Assembly (NCBI GenBank): GCA_963855995.1 | Contig: OY979718.1 | Coordinates: 767,501-831,500 of the forward strand | Source of the DNA: Muricea muricata | Taxonomy: Eukaryota; Cnidaria; Anthozoa; Malacalcyonacea; Plexauridae | Direction: 5' to 3' | DNA: 64,000 nucleotides | Program-made: the position numbers and the translations under genes | Shown: positions 10,328 to 21,499 of the stretch, piece after piece | Position numbering within the stretch: the stretch's first letter is position 1 | Layout: every line of letters starts with the position of its first letter | The notes under the pieces: generated by a model | The model's database searches: none | What the model was told of the DNA's origin: nothing | Seen by the model: only the letters and a program-made list of their open reading frames with translations

Positions 10328-11913
10328 ACAGTGCGACTCACGATATTACTTGTATGAGATATTTATGCCGTACGTATTCAAAATGAGCATTGCCATTCAT
10401 TAAAACTTACGAACATCAAAACAAAATTGTGAGAAGATCTTTACGATGTTGATATTTGATGTTAGTCACATGACTGAAAAAAATATGGCGCTGTTCCATA
10501 TTTCAGGCGGACCGCGCTATTAGTTTTAAAAATATGATAACACGATAAGACGTCGTTTTTAACTTAATTGGAAGTGGAAACGACATTCTTTAACCAAAAA
10601 CAGCATAGGTAACAACAAGAGAATGTTTTAGCTAGAAAATAAACGAACTTGGTGTCATAGTTGAAGAATTTTTCAAAGATTACGTGGAACGGTGGAAAAG
10701 TGGGATTCTGAATTTCTAAAATGGATAAGAGTGGGAGGTATTAGGCGTTTGAAGGAGAACTGTTCGTAAATTATCATGATAAACGTCTATCAACATTTTG
10801 AGAAAGTTTGCTTTGCCATATATTTTCAAAACTAGCAATGATGGATTCCTGGTAAGCAATAATAATTCTAAAAGTACCTCCAATGGTTTCGTGGAATGAA
10901 CGTTTGGCACTGGATTGAGGCAAAAATATGCTTGAGAGCACAACAGAAGTTTGTCCTTTTGACGGGCAGACGAAATCAGCATGATAAAGCTTGGAAAATG
11001 CATGCATGGGTTAGATTATTGATATTCAATGATGGTAAGAGACCAGCGAGGCTAAGGAGTCAACAAAAAAGTTCTAAAGTAAACGAGCTCTGATGGTAAC
11101 AGCGGAAATAGGGATCAGAGATCTCTTTTGCACATTTAGACACATATGAAGACATGTTGGTTGCTAATAAACGGATCTAAATGATCGTTCTACCACTTCT
11201 TTGGCAGGTACCTAAAACCTTTCATCAGAAGTTCCTTTTCCAGCATTAGGAAATTATCATGTCGGTCTCGACTTGTCTGTCTTGTCGGTCTCGACTTGTT
11301 GTGATCTCAAGCATTTTTTTGCCTCAATCCAGTGCCAAACGTTTATTCCATGACACCAGTGGAGGTACTTTTAGAATTATTATTGCTTACCAGGAATCCA
11401 TCATTGCTAGTTTTGAAGATATATGGCAAAGAAAACTTTCTCAAAATGATGATAGACGTTGATCATGATAATTTACGAACAATTATCCTTCAAACGCCTA
11501 ACACCTCCCATTCTTATCCATTTTAGAAGTCCAGAATCCCTCTTTTCCACCGTTCCACGTAATCTTTGAAAAATCCTTCAACTATGACACCAAGTTCGTT
11601 TATTTTCTAGCTAAGACATTCTCTTGTTGTTACCTATGCTGTTTTTGGTTAAAGAATGTCGTTTCCACTTCGAATTAAGTTAAAAATGACGTCCTGTCGT
11701 TTTATCATATTTTTAAAACTAATAGCGTGGTCCGCCTCAAATATGGAACAACGCCATATTTTTTCAGTCATGTGACTAACATCAAATATCAACATGGTAA
11801 AGATCTTCTCACAACTTTGTTTTGATATTCGTACGTTTTAATGAATGGCAATGCTCATCTTGAATACGTACGGCATAAATATCTCATGCAAGTAATATCT
11901 TGAGTCGCAGTGT
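10328..11913. mobile_element. Foldback-type element, two ~617-bp inverted arms
   Basis: The left arm (~10328-10945) matches the reverse complement of the right arm (~11297-11913) almost throughout. Examples are TTTGGCACTGGATTGAGGCA on the left against its complement near 11320, and GAGATATTTATGCCGTACGT at the outer left against its complement near 11870. The ~350-bp centre has a direct repeat of GTCGGTCTCGACTTGT (from ~11263) and no credible coding sequence. Long inverted arms around a short non-coding core are typical of non-autonomous DNA transposons of foldback type. The outer ends fade within CAGTGCGACTCA and no clear target duplication was found. Superfamily unknown. Confidence 0.75.
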
Positions 11914-12348
11914 ATGGCGATCGCGCTATAGTAGAATGCATTTTGTTTTTGGATTTATGTTGCAGATGTGTAATACCGAGTGGAATTCTTTGTACATCGC
12001 TAATACTGCGATTGATTGCATTGTTAATTAACTTGTTGTTATATCTTTGTCGGCTCTGATTATCAGCATACATGTATTTACATTTTGATGCATCTTCTTT
12101 GTGAATTTTCTTCAAACTAGCGTTACAAGGTTCACTGTTGTTCCTCACCTGTTCATGTACAGGTGCCGTAATAGCTGGCTGTATGTTATTTATTTCAGAC
12201 CAAAGACAGGAGCTCAAATTCAATGCGCATGTTTCAGGTAAGCTATTCATATTATTTTAAATTTTGTACTCCAAGGCTACACCTTTACGGTATTAACGAT
12301 ATATTATACGTAACAGTTTTTTAAAAATACGTGAATTCGTTTTCGTAG

Positions 12349-13026
12349 GAGTTTCAAGGGTAAAGAAAATATCCTTGCAAATTACGTGCGTACAAATGGC
12401 TCAGTTGCTGTGGGGATTAATGCTGTTTTATGGCATGATTATATTGGTATGTTGCGCTCACAGATGATAAATTATATACTATGAATAAAAATTAATATTG
12501 AATACATGATGATTCATATAGTTTAAAATTTACATTTAGATGAATGTTATTGATACTATTGTTAGGTGGAATAATTCAACATCATTGTACAGACAGAGTC
12601 ATAGATCATGCTGTTGTTCTTGAGGGATTTGATATGTCGGGTATGTTGATACCGTAGATGTTCACTATATATGACTGTATATGAATATTATTACCTGGTA
12701 CATTTTTGTGTGAGATTTTTGTCCGTACCCAATGTGTTTGCACTCCTCAGCTGGACATTATGATAGCAACAAATATTGCATCATGTTTTCTTCTAAGGTG
12801 ACATTCCATATTGGATAGTTCGCAACTCGTGGGGAACTGACTTTGGAATTGATGGTTATTTATACATCAAAATGAATGAAAACATATGTGGTAAGTAACA
12901 TAAGTAATTAATTGGACACAATACCATTTTTAAAAATTTATGCTTCAAAATCTCACGCTCTGTAATTATTTTATTTGTTCATTGTTCACAGGTGTGGCTG
13001 AATATGTGTCATATGCGAGAATATGA
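12349..13026 (+). CDS. Papain-family cysteine protease (cathepsin), C-terminal exons
   Basis: Four exons joined by GT/AG introns: 12349-12446, 12566-12640, 12798-12890 and 12992-13026 (TGA). All three introns between them are phase 1. The product reads as the C-terminal half of a C1A peptidase: [28 protein letters not shown] with the active-site histidine in [11 protein letters not shown]; then [20 protein letters not shown] with the active-site asparagine; ending [10 protein letters not shown]. This closely follows cathepsin F/L-like tails, lysosomal or secreted proteases. A small upstream exon at 12199-12237 is possible, in compatible phase 2, but not convincing. The exon with the catalytic cysteine (CGSCW) was not found upstream, where the foldback element sits. 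It may lie further away or be lost, making this a fragment. Within these exons no frame break is seen. Confidence 0.8.
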
Positions 13027-14131
13027 AACCAACAGCGTTTTAATCACAGAAAATGGTCGAAAAATTCCTGCGGATTATTGTTATGCACTTCGATTATAAC
13101 GTAGCGAAGCAGTTTTTGGAGTCGCAATCACTAGTTATAGTCCGGTCGCTTAGCGGCAAAAATTGGCAAGATCTGTACAAAGCGGACAAAGTCAGTATTT
13201 CTTTCCCCGCGACTCCTAAGTCAAATTGAAATGTTTTTGGGGGTGTAATGAAGATATTCACAAAATTTATCATCCCGGGGGGGGGGAGTTCCGTTTTTGA
13301 AATAACGGTTCGCGGGATGCTTGTTCATGTTTTACTCAATCATTGTATTTAATAATAAGGTGTTGGGATATTGTTCAAAGACATGGACTTGACAACAGAT
13401 ACAACAGATAAATGGGCATATAAAATTTCCTGTTTGATGTTCTCACATTAAATATCATTGACTGGCAGAGAAACATTGCCAACCGTTAACGTACCACCTC
13501 ACTGTGGTAACACCCCCCTAACTTGAAAATTTTAGGCACCCGTTCTTAAATTGATTAGGAGGCATAGTTAATCAATTGTAGAGGGGGTGCCCAAGTTTGT
13601 ACTCGCCAGTACAGATCGTTTGGTTAAGCGACTTCACTATTAGAGGCCAGTATCGAGGAGCAGGGGCTCGTGGCGCATGCGCCTCTTTGAGGGTTGCTAG
13701 CACCCGCTCGGAAGACTGACTTTGATCATAGTAGCACTGCAAGCGCGAGCGGTAGCATATTGTTTACACATATAACATGTAAATATTATTATGTTATGAA
13801 TATTTATATGTTATAAATGTTATTATGTTATAAATATGTTAATATTATATATTATTACATTATACTTTATCTAAGACCACCAGTGCTTTCACTTCTAAAG
13901 ATTTTACTTTAGAAACAGGAATTTTGCATATTTTTAGGAATTATCTAAGGAATTAAACTTTTTAAGGATTTCTAAGAACTTTCTGAGGAATTTTGAGATT
14001 TCAAAAATTCCGACGAATATATTGCTTCGAACAATTAAATGTAGCAATTTACAAATGCAAATAATAACATAATCTGAACAATTCTGAAGTCAGTATATGT
14101 AATGTACCAGAGAACTGTTGGTGTCCTTACA
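13027..14131. other. Intergenic, nothing recognised
   Basis: About 1.1 kb with no supportable coding or structural feature apart from a short G run (13279-13287) and an AT-rich ATGTTATGAATAT-like stretch at 13780-13860. Confidence 0.5.
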
Positions 14132-14138
14132 CCTCGTA

Positions 14139-14429
14139 CACAGAGTAGTACACAGAGGGCTCACTCGACGAAAAAAGCGTAACGCGGATTGGTAGTTGTC
14201 GGGGGGGGGGGGGGGGGGTGAATGCCTCGATGCACTTGCTAAGAATTTTATCCCAGCAAGTGCATAGAGGCATTCACCCCCTGACAACCTCAAAAGACTC
14301 TAAACTTCGCCGCCATTTTGAATTTTTCAGGGGGTGACCACCACTCTTTAGCGCATGTTTGAGAAAAAGGCCGTTACGCAAAAATCATGGGAAAATAAAT
14401 GAAGTGAGCCCTCTGTGTAGTACTCTGTG
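14139..14429. mobile_element. hAT-related MITE, 291 bp, 27-bp inverted ends, CCTCGTA duplication
   Basis: The ends are CACAGAGTAGTACACAGAGG... and its complement, 27 bp with one mismatch. They are flanked by CCTCGTA at 14132-14138 and 14430-14436, an exact 7-base direct repeat (hAT elements usually make 8). An inner hairpin (GAATGCCTCGATGCACTTGC against its complement at ~14257) sits next to an 18-base G run at 14201-14218. Its right-hand ~150 bp resembles 16050-16243 at the end of the neighbouring hAT transposase, which suggests an internally deleted relative. Confidence 0.8.
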
Positions 14430-14809
14430 CCTCGTATCTTTAATTGTCTCCTAAAAGACTAAACACCCAGGCATACCGAACATTTGGCGTGCCAACGCCG
14501 CACGATTTTTTCAGTTTTCTTTAAACAGTGAAATAACAAATCGGCCGTGTTGCGAAATCCGAAATCACGTGTTCTGGGTGCTTATACTTCAATGTAGAAT
14601 CACAGTGTTCATAGAATAATATTTATAAAACATTAACAAAAGTCACCACGTTCAACTAAAAAAGTGTTTACTGAAGATACGCGATCTTACTGGCTTGATA
14701 ATTGCTGCATGGTCAGCTGGTTGGCTACGCCATCTGTTGCATTGCTTTGGACAGCCCTTAGAATAGTTGAAAGCTCGGGGTTTATCTTCAAATTATGAGA
14801 ATGTCAAGA

Positions 14810-16050
14810 CTCCGCTCTGAGGCCTTCTTTGGTGTGAAGAAGTCCGACAAGACTCTCTTTCTCTAAAGAATTTCTTGTTTCAGTTTTGACGAGCTTTAAA
14901 AGGCTAAACAGCCTTTCCACTGCAGCATTTGACGAAGGTATGGACATTGATGCAATCAATGACTTTCATTAAATTAGGGTATTTCAATTTCCCATCAAAC
15001 GTGCGCGTGCTTAAACGATTCTGCCAAAATTGCAATGATGACTCATTTTTATTTATCTCTGAAGTTTCCTCCAGCGCCTGTTTCCGCTATTCTACATCAA
15101 TTCAACGGACATCTTATCTGATACACCTGCTAAATACGGAAATTTAACGAAAAGCTCTTGTAGAGATGGAGAGCAACACTTAATTCACAGCATTCTCAGG
15201 AAGAACAAACTCGACAAGTTTATAAGCTAAATCACTGAGGTCAAAACGCGATCTAATTTGATTTACTGCTTCCATCATGAACTCCAGACATGACATCTTT
15301 ACCTTTCTAACAGCTCTAGGATCGTGATCAATTTCCTGGCATTCGTGCAACCTCGTTGTTGCAAGTATTCCAATGTGGACTTCATCGATATGAACATTAT
15401 TGTTTGGATCATTTAGAGCCACAGTGAATGGATCACAACTCTTGACAACATCAATTTTCACTGTAAAATCTGACAGGATGCATTTCAACTGTTTATGTAC
15501 TTCGTCGCGAACATGATGAAGGACAGGATTGGAGCATTGGAATAATGTGTTCAATTCATTTAGGCGGTGCAATTTGAAAGTTAGAAACTCTAATTGCGCT
15601 TTCAAATACTTGTTAGAAAGACCTTGAAGTATGGAGTTATATATGAAGGATCTTTCTTCTCATTTACAACAGAAGTGAAATATAGCAGAGAGCTTCCCAT
15701 TGTTCGAGGACCCTTTTAACGCAAGATTCAAAAGATAACCATCTTGTTTGACCAATTCCCAGAAGCACGTGTGGTTTAGTTTCAACAAATTCTTGAAACT
15801 CGTGGAATTGTGCTGTTTTAGACTGAATGTCGGCTGAAGTAAGAATAAATATTCCTGCAGAGATCTTCTAATATTGTCGACATCTTCAGACAGGCATAGA
15901 AGGCACAGAAGTGAATCATGAGGCAACTACATTTCACAGCTAAAACATGTGGTGCGTCTTTCTTTCATCAACAGCGAAACAACACTTTGGTGCTCACTGA
16001 ACATTACGTTTGTCGTGTCCGATGAAAATCCAATAATATTTTTGATAAGC
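14810..16050 (-). pseudogene. hAT-superfamily transposase, decayed
   Basis: Minus-strand transposase remnant in at least three frames. From its N-terminal side: IIGFSSDTTNVMFSEHQSVV (~16050-15990, with the second catalytic Asp region of hAT DDE enzymes); then EFQEFVETKPHVLLGIGQTR followed by WLSFESCVKRVLEQWEAL (~15800-15690); then EVHIGILATTRLHECQEIDH and RSRFDLSDLAYKLVEFVLP (15605-15180); and the hATC dimerisation block AAVERLFSLLKLVKTETRNS (~14935-14875). Stops and shifts divide the blocks and the N-terminal BED/first-Asp part is absent. These enzymes cut and paste hAT DNA transposons. This copy is dead. Confidence 0.75.
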
Positions 16051-16243
16051 GTAGCCGGTGCGCATTTGAGAGGCATTATCTCCCTGAACTTCTTCCATTT
16101 TGAATATTTCCAGGGGGAAATGCCTCTCAACCGCGCACTGGCTAGGCCCATGCCGTCGGCAATTTGATGACGAAATTACGGCTATGCCTAAATTATAGGA
16201 AAATCATAGGACAAACAAAAAAGTCGACCTGTGTGTCTATTCT
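16051..16243. repeat. Terminal region of the hAT element with inner hairpin
   Basis: Contains GAGAGGCATTATCTCCCTG paired with CAGGGGGAAATGCCTCTC, and ends ...CCTGTGTGTCTATTCTGTG. The reverse complement, CACAGAATAGACACACAGG, is close to the inverted end of the 14139-14429 MITE. The opposite end was not located. Confidence 0.5.
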
Positions 16244-16520
16244 GTGGCCCTGGTGAATGGCAAATTCAGCAGGGCAGCATTTGTGATTTGCAATATGCAG
16301 GAATTTTGCAAGAAAAGGAAATTTAGTATTCAGTAAGTGGAAACACTAATCGCCAGTGCTCAGTGATCGCCAGTGGTGATCGCAGGCGGTGAACTCTAAT
16401 ATAGAGGGTCATGGCTAAAGGGGATGCACGAGAGGTAGGTTTTCAAGATGGCGGCTGTTTTTCAAGATTCTTAAAACGAGAACGAATCAACAACCAGACA
16501 TTGATAGCATTCCTAAAGCT

Positions 16521-16542
16521 TACCCTAACCCTAAACCTAACC
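16521..16542. repeat. Short telomere-like CCCTAA run
   Basis: About three CCCTAA-like units (ACCCTAACCCTAAACCTAAC). Too short to be more than an interstitial telomeric-type sequence. Confidence 0.5.
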
Positions 16543-16703
16543 ACAATTTAACCAATTATGTCTTGTATTCAGAAGATATCATGTTTCAGACTGGCTGCTT
16601 AAAAAACTGTAATTAGTCAAAAGCATAAAGCTCGATAGCGCATCGATAGCGTTGGGTTTTGAAGCCAGAAGTACCTGATATTTTTAGACTTGCGGCCATG
16701 TTG

Positions 16704-16817
16704 AATGGCCCCACTTGAGCATCGAATGCTATAGATTTCTACTACAGGACAAATAGCTTAAATGGCTCCGCTTGAGCATCGAATGCTATAGATTTCTACT
16801 ACAGGACAAATAGCTTA
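16704..16817. repeat. 57-bp tandem duplication
   Basis: Two head-to-tail copies (16704-16760 and 16761-16817) starting AATGGC and ending AAATAGCTTA. They differ at two positions, so the duplication is fairly recent. Confidence 0.9.
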
Positions 16818-16944
16818 CGTTTTGAAACAAAAGTTTTACGTTTTAGGGCAAAAGCTTCCTAAAAATCAGTTTTCTAAAAGAAACTACGTTGATTTAATTC
16901 TTGAGTGGGGTCCTTATACATGGACAACGGAGGTGTGACACAAC

Positions 16945-17175
16945 GTGAAGTATTGAATATTCAATACTTCACTTACTCTAGTTTTAGGTTTTAAAACTGC
17001 ATGCTGTTTAAAACGAATACGCGAAAAGTTTTTACTAATAATAATAAAATTTGTAATGGTAATGAGATTAAACAATGTATAGTTTATCATAAAGGATTTA
17101 GGTTTTTCTACTGCCCCGTAAAGGGATGCTCCGTACTCCGTAAATGGTGCTCCGTACTCCGTGTTTTACTGATAA
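16945..17175 (+). repeat. Dispersed repeat R, copy 1 (uninterrupted), with 28-bp palindrome
   Basis: Starts with a perfect 28-base palindrome (16945-16972) built on GTGAAGTATTGAAT, then ACTCTAGTTTTAGGTTTTAA, AACTGCATGCTGTTTAAAAC and GCTCCGTACTCCGT. The same order recurs at ~23138-23675, where two extra blocks interrupt it. No coding potential was seen. Confidence 0.7.
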
Positions 17176-17179
17176 CCTG

Positions 17180-17343
17180 GTGTCACAGTGTAGGGAATGG
17201 ATAGTAGAGCCACTCAGTTGAAGTTTGTGTGTCCACGCGTATCGCATTACGCTTATGGCAGCCAGTAAACTGCATAACAATATAGGGCACCTTGTTGCAC
17301 GGCTGAGTGGCCCTACTACCATTTCCTATACAGTACTGTGACA
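17180..17343. mobile_element. MITE, 164 bp, ~38-bp inverted ends
   Basis: The left end TGTCACAGTGTAGGGAATGG runs on through TAGTAGAGCCACTCAG. It matches the complement of CTGAGTGGCCCTACTACCAT...ACTGTGACA at the right, with a few mismatches and small gaps. Non-coding core. Its right end touches the next element. Confidence 0.65.
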
Positions 17344-17611
17344 GGGTGTCCCACAAAAAGCGGAAGCTATTGAATTCAACTATTGTTAGAATTTGAATGG
17401 CCTAGCAGTATCATTGCTCCAGAGTACCCCCTAAAGATGACGCTGTTGAAATCACTTATTGTTAGAACTTTGAATGGTTCAAAGTTCTAACAATAAGTGA
17501 TTTCAACAGCGTCATTTTTCTGGGGCACTCTGGAGCAATCATACTGCTAGGCCATTCAAATTCTAACAATAGTTGAATTCAATAGCGTCCACTTTTTGTG
17601 GAACACCCTGT
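17341..17611. mobile_element. 271-bp near-perfect palindrome, mariner-type ACAGGGTGT ends
   Basis: The arms meet at ~17474, around AACTTTGAATGGTTCAAAGTT. Arm features include GGCCTAGCAGTAT, GCTATTGAATTCAACTATTG and GTTAGAATTTGAATGGCC. The ends read ACAGGGTGTCCCACAAAAAG and the complement of TACAGGGTGTTCCACAAAAA. The ACAGGGTGT start is common in Tc1/mariner/IS630 MITEs. A clean TA pair is visible only on the right. Confidence 0.75.
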
Positions 17612-17767
17612 ACAATTTGAGTTGCCTTGGACTATTAACTGCGATATAAACAGACCTTATGGTGCAATTAAAACAATACGTAATGAGATGCATTCATTAA
17701 CTATTGATTGGATTGATTCGACAGGCCTAAACGTTATTCCCCTGCGTACTCATACCAATCAATGCTT

Positions 17768-18640
17768 TTAGTCACAACCAATCACAAGCCGCGGAGCAGG
17801 AATAGGAGTAGAAGACAATTCAAAATTTCAAATCAAATTTGCAGCAAACTTAACCACGAGGACTCGAAGGTTGGACCGCGTTTGCTCTGTGAAGAAAGAA
17901 ACGTTTTTAAAACGCCTAAACAACGTCCAAGTGTGCCTTGACAAGAAGCGAACTAGGTAACTATGAGTTACTTTGTCTATCGCTAGTTAGTTGATTAATA
18001 ATAAATGTTGAATGAATTTGATATGTAGTGATGTAGTCCATTGTTTGAAGACCAAGTTAGATTGAAATTTGAGTACGGAATTTTCGAGGACTTGAAATCG
18101 CTCTGTTAGAACTGTTCCTTCATTTTTCAACTAAATTTTACTTTACTAGCATGTTTGCTTTTAAGTCATTGACTTACATTTACTTTATCTTTTGTTTTAG
18201 CTGAGAAATTTGAAGAAAATTCGTGCAGAGAATCGCCTCGTGCTTGGCGAAGTTGCAACCACGAGGTAGGCGTTGGGCGGTTTGAATGTTCTTGTTTGAT
18301 GTTTAAATGAAACTTTTCAAGCTTTAAACCCTGGGTTATAACTTCATTAGGCTTAATTCAATGCACTTAGTTCTACGTTTTGATATTATGTGTATTTTTC
18401 TTTAGACTTCGCGAGAAAGAAAGAGGCGATACGATAAGCTCGTTTCGAAGACGAACAGCTGAAGACAAACGTGATAGAATACGCAAAAAGCCATGTGAAC
18501 GGGCAAGAACTGTTATCACTCTTCCTGAGAATTTTCAAGTTCTCAAGCCGACCAAGCCACGCCATCTCGCAAGCTATATCAAGCTATGGTCAAGCTTCGG
18601 CGGTGGTCAAGCTTCAGCCATTATCAAGCTTCAGCCATAA
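17768..18640 (+). other. Possible three-exon transcript, unrecognised basic product
   Basis: Three segments with plausible splice sites share one frame through phase-2 junctions that each rebuild an Arg codon (AG|A). The first is open from ~17768 to the GTAACT donor at 17957. The second is 18206-18265, followed by GTAGGC. The third runs from the acceptor at 18405 to a stop at 18640. The product would be Arg/Lys-rich (RLDRVCSVKKETFLKRLNNV; NLKKIRAENRLVLGEVATTR; REKERGDTISSFRRRTAEDK), and its last part is encoded by a minisatellite. There is no initiating Met in the first segment and no family I recognise. It may be non-coding RNA or chance. Confidence 0.25.
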
Positions 18641-18870
18641 TCAAGCTTCAGCCATAGTCAAGCTTCGTCCATGATCAAACTTCAGCCATGTCAAGCTATG
18701 TCAGTCCATATAAAGCAAACGCATCAAGAAAACGCAAACAAACACATGTGAACGTGAAGCCAAGCCAAGGCAATTAATTGAGCCAAGCCTAGCGAGCCAG
18801 TAGCCAAGCCAAGCCAAGTCCAGCCAGCCAACCTGCCAGGCTACCAACCAGCCAGCCAGCCAGCCAGTAC
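18571..18870. repeat. Minisatellite (TCAAGCTTCAGCCAT) then CCAG/CCAAG-rich tract
   Basis: From 18571 to 18705, about eight imperfect 12-18-bp units around TCAAGCTTCAGCCAT. At 18780-18870 there is a low-complexity run of AGCCAAGCC and CCAGCCAGCC units. Confidence 0.75.
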
Positions 18871-18899
18871 GAAAGAGAAATCCCGACGGTCACCCCAAT

Positions 18900-21480
18900 T
18901 AAAGATAAAAATTTCGGCTAAAATTTTCGAACAAAACATGGAATTTTCTTCCAAAAACTACATTTTCAGGTTTCTTCTCAATTTTTTTTTAAAAATATGT
19001 TTGCAATAAAATTTTGAAATTTGCACCACTTTGGCAAAGGCTAAAACGCTAGATAAAACTTTCGCAGATGACCGGTTGGTCATTCGTCAAGGGGTGGTAT
19101 TATTTCGAATCGAAATTTCCCGACTTGCTGACGAGTCCTTTCGATTGATTCTCGTCAAACAGCCAGCGCAGGTTTAGGTCTGGCCAACCTACGTTTGTGC
19201 TTGTTGTTCGCGGTATGAGATTGGAATTATTCTTCAGCAAGCCTGGAAATATTAATTTGGAATGGGACCAAACTTTGATTTGTGGTCAGTTTTTCGTTTG
19301 CCTGGTTTTGCCTAGCGTTTTACTCGGCGGCATTTTGATGCAGATTTTGAGGTTTTTAACGCAGATATGGTTTGAATGAACTTTTTTGAGCTGAATGATT
19401 TGGCAAAATTGAGATCCAAAATAATTGGTGGCGTCCAATGGATACCTACGATAACGGCGACAACAGGCCTGCAGTACTGAGTGAGTTATGACTTTATGTT
19501 GTGTTTTGCATGTTAGCATTTCGGCTTGGCGAATTGTGCCAATGTTTTCCTATTCCCTCTTTGAATATATTGGCTTAAGTGCGTAAAATCGGTTCTGCAT
19601 TAGACGAACCCAATTTGTGTAAAGCGAAAACAGAAATTTGGCAACGCGTGGTTATTGACGACAAATCGCTTCTCGTTTTCGCTGTGCACGAACAGATTTG
19701 TCTGAAGGAAAACAGGCTGTAGCGTTAGGAGCGACGCGCGCCGGCCCTAGATTAGACAGGATGCCGAGACCTAGGATGTGTGCAAGTAAAGCTTTGCCAG
19801 ACTTTTAACGTAGATTCACTCCGATGCATTTGATTGCATTAAAACCGTGCCAAAAATAATTTATCTGAGGTGGAAGGCACTTCATAAGAACTGGCAATGT
19901 TTTCCTTGGGGTTAGGAGGGTACAAATGGTACCCATAGTTTAGAGGGTACAAGTAGTACCTGTAAGAAGAGAGATGCTGTGTAAAATACAAGAAGAAGAG
20001 GGGGCCCCTTTCAATGAATCTTCCGCAGCAGGTAAAAGCATGCACATTGGTTAACTGGGCTAGCTTCAAGACGAAGTCCGCTACCAGTGTCTAGGTTTCT
20101 CTTGGTGTGGGACAACGCAGACAATCAACGAAAGATGTAAGTGAGTACACCCCTGTTTATGGTGGCTCATAGGTGCGACGCGCACTAGGTTAGGTTAAGT
20201 TAGGGGCATGACGAGACGCCATATTCAGGGGTATTATAATGCGCAGCGGCTAGGGCCCGCGGCGAACAGTGCATGTGTAGTTAGAGTATTGTAGATAGTT
20301 CAGTTGCGCGACACACCACATTTACTACTTAAACAAAATGGCTTAAAAAGTCGAAACAATATGGCGAATTAAAAATAAAAAAGATAAAAAGAGAAAACGT
20401 CAATAAAATAAGCCATTTTATCCGGCAAAATGACTTAGAAGTAGCTTGGTTGGAATATAGGTTTTCTATTTTCCGTCGACTGAAGCCTTCTGGTTCAATT
20501 TGCTAAGACGTTAACAGTTATCAAGACGCGAGCCATTAATTGTTAACGTAAGAAGTGTTCGTCTCCTAACAGGGGACCGACTTAATTCTTTGCTGCATCA
20601 GAATTTTTCTATTAAAATATAAACAGTTAGTCTTCCTCATGGAGTGTTTTCTTGTCTTGCTTTGTGGACAAGTTCGTCTTTGAATGACAAAAATTTAATG
20701 GTCAGTTTAATTGTATGTTCGCTTTTTCAACATGGCTGCCACGAAAGCACTCCATGGATCAAGCTCGCGTATGATTTTCATAGAAACGTAGAATGTTTCC
20801 ATGTTTCGTTCCGGACGTTTCTAACTAATCGTACATTAGCTCGGTCAAACTTCAAGTGAAGTATTTAAACGCTAACGTAGTCTGATTGACACTTTATAAA
20901 CGTTTGTCTGATCACAGCATGAAGGAATTTTGCGTGGATAAATTTTATGTTTTGAATGGAATCTTCGAGGAATTGGTTTGGTGTTAATAACAGACTTTTT
21001 CCCTTTTGAAGACTTTGTAAATTCTTCAAAACTTAGAATTTATCTATGCAAAGTTTTTACTGTGTCACATAGACTTTGTCAGTGCAAATCAGACTTTCAA
21101 ATTAAAACGCAACGCCAAGTTTGGCTACTTTTGAGTACTCAAACAGATGTGTGCTAATAGGCTTTTCGACTGCGCCCAGTACTGCGCTGCGCCCACATCA
21201 GCCGCGTCAGGATAGCGTTAGGGTAGAGACAAATTAGGGCCTAAGGCTAGGAGCGAAAAGGAAGCGCGTAGACATGTAAAACGCATAAACGCCACACATC
21301 AAAAATATATCCAATTGTCTTTACGTCTTCTGCATTGTAGAATATGTTCAGAAGTTGGATCCATTTTATATTATTTTTTCTAAATATGATACTAACATCA
21401 ACGTGTCTTTTTAAAAAATCAGAAGACTGATTACTAACCCTAAAATATTGTTAGTAAAAGAACGGCAAAATATGGCGACT
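18900..21480. other. Intergenic, nothing recognised
   Basis: About 2.6 kb without a supportable gene. Minor items: GAGGGTACAARTRGTACC repeated near 19915 and 19942, and GC-rich patches at ~19725 and ~20240. Short open frames here lack any family signature. Confidence 0.5.
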
Positions 21481-21499
21481 AACAAATTGCGAAAAATAT

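Noticed and set aside
10716..11526. Similar small frames in both arms of the 10.3-kb foldback element
   Set aside because: The similarity comes from the inverted repeat; frames are interrupted and lack motifs.
11855..12250. 131-codon minus-strand frame beside the cathepsin exons
   Set aside because: Overlaps the foldback arm and a possible plus-strand exon; no recognisable family.
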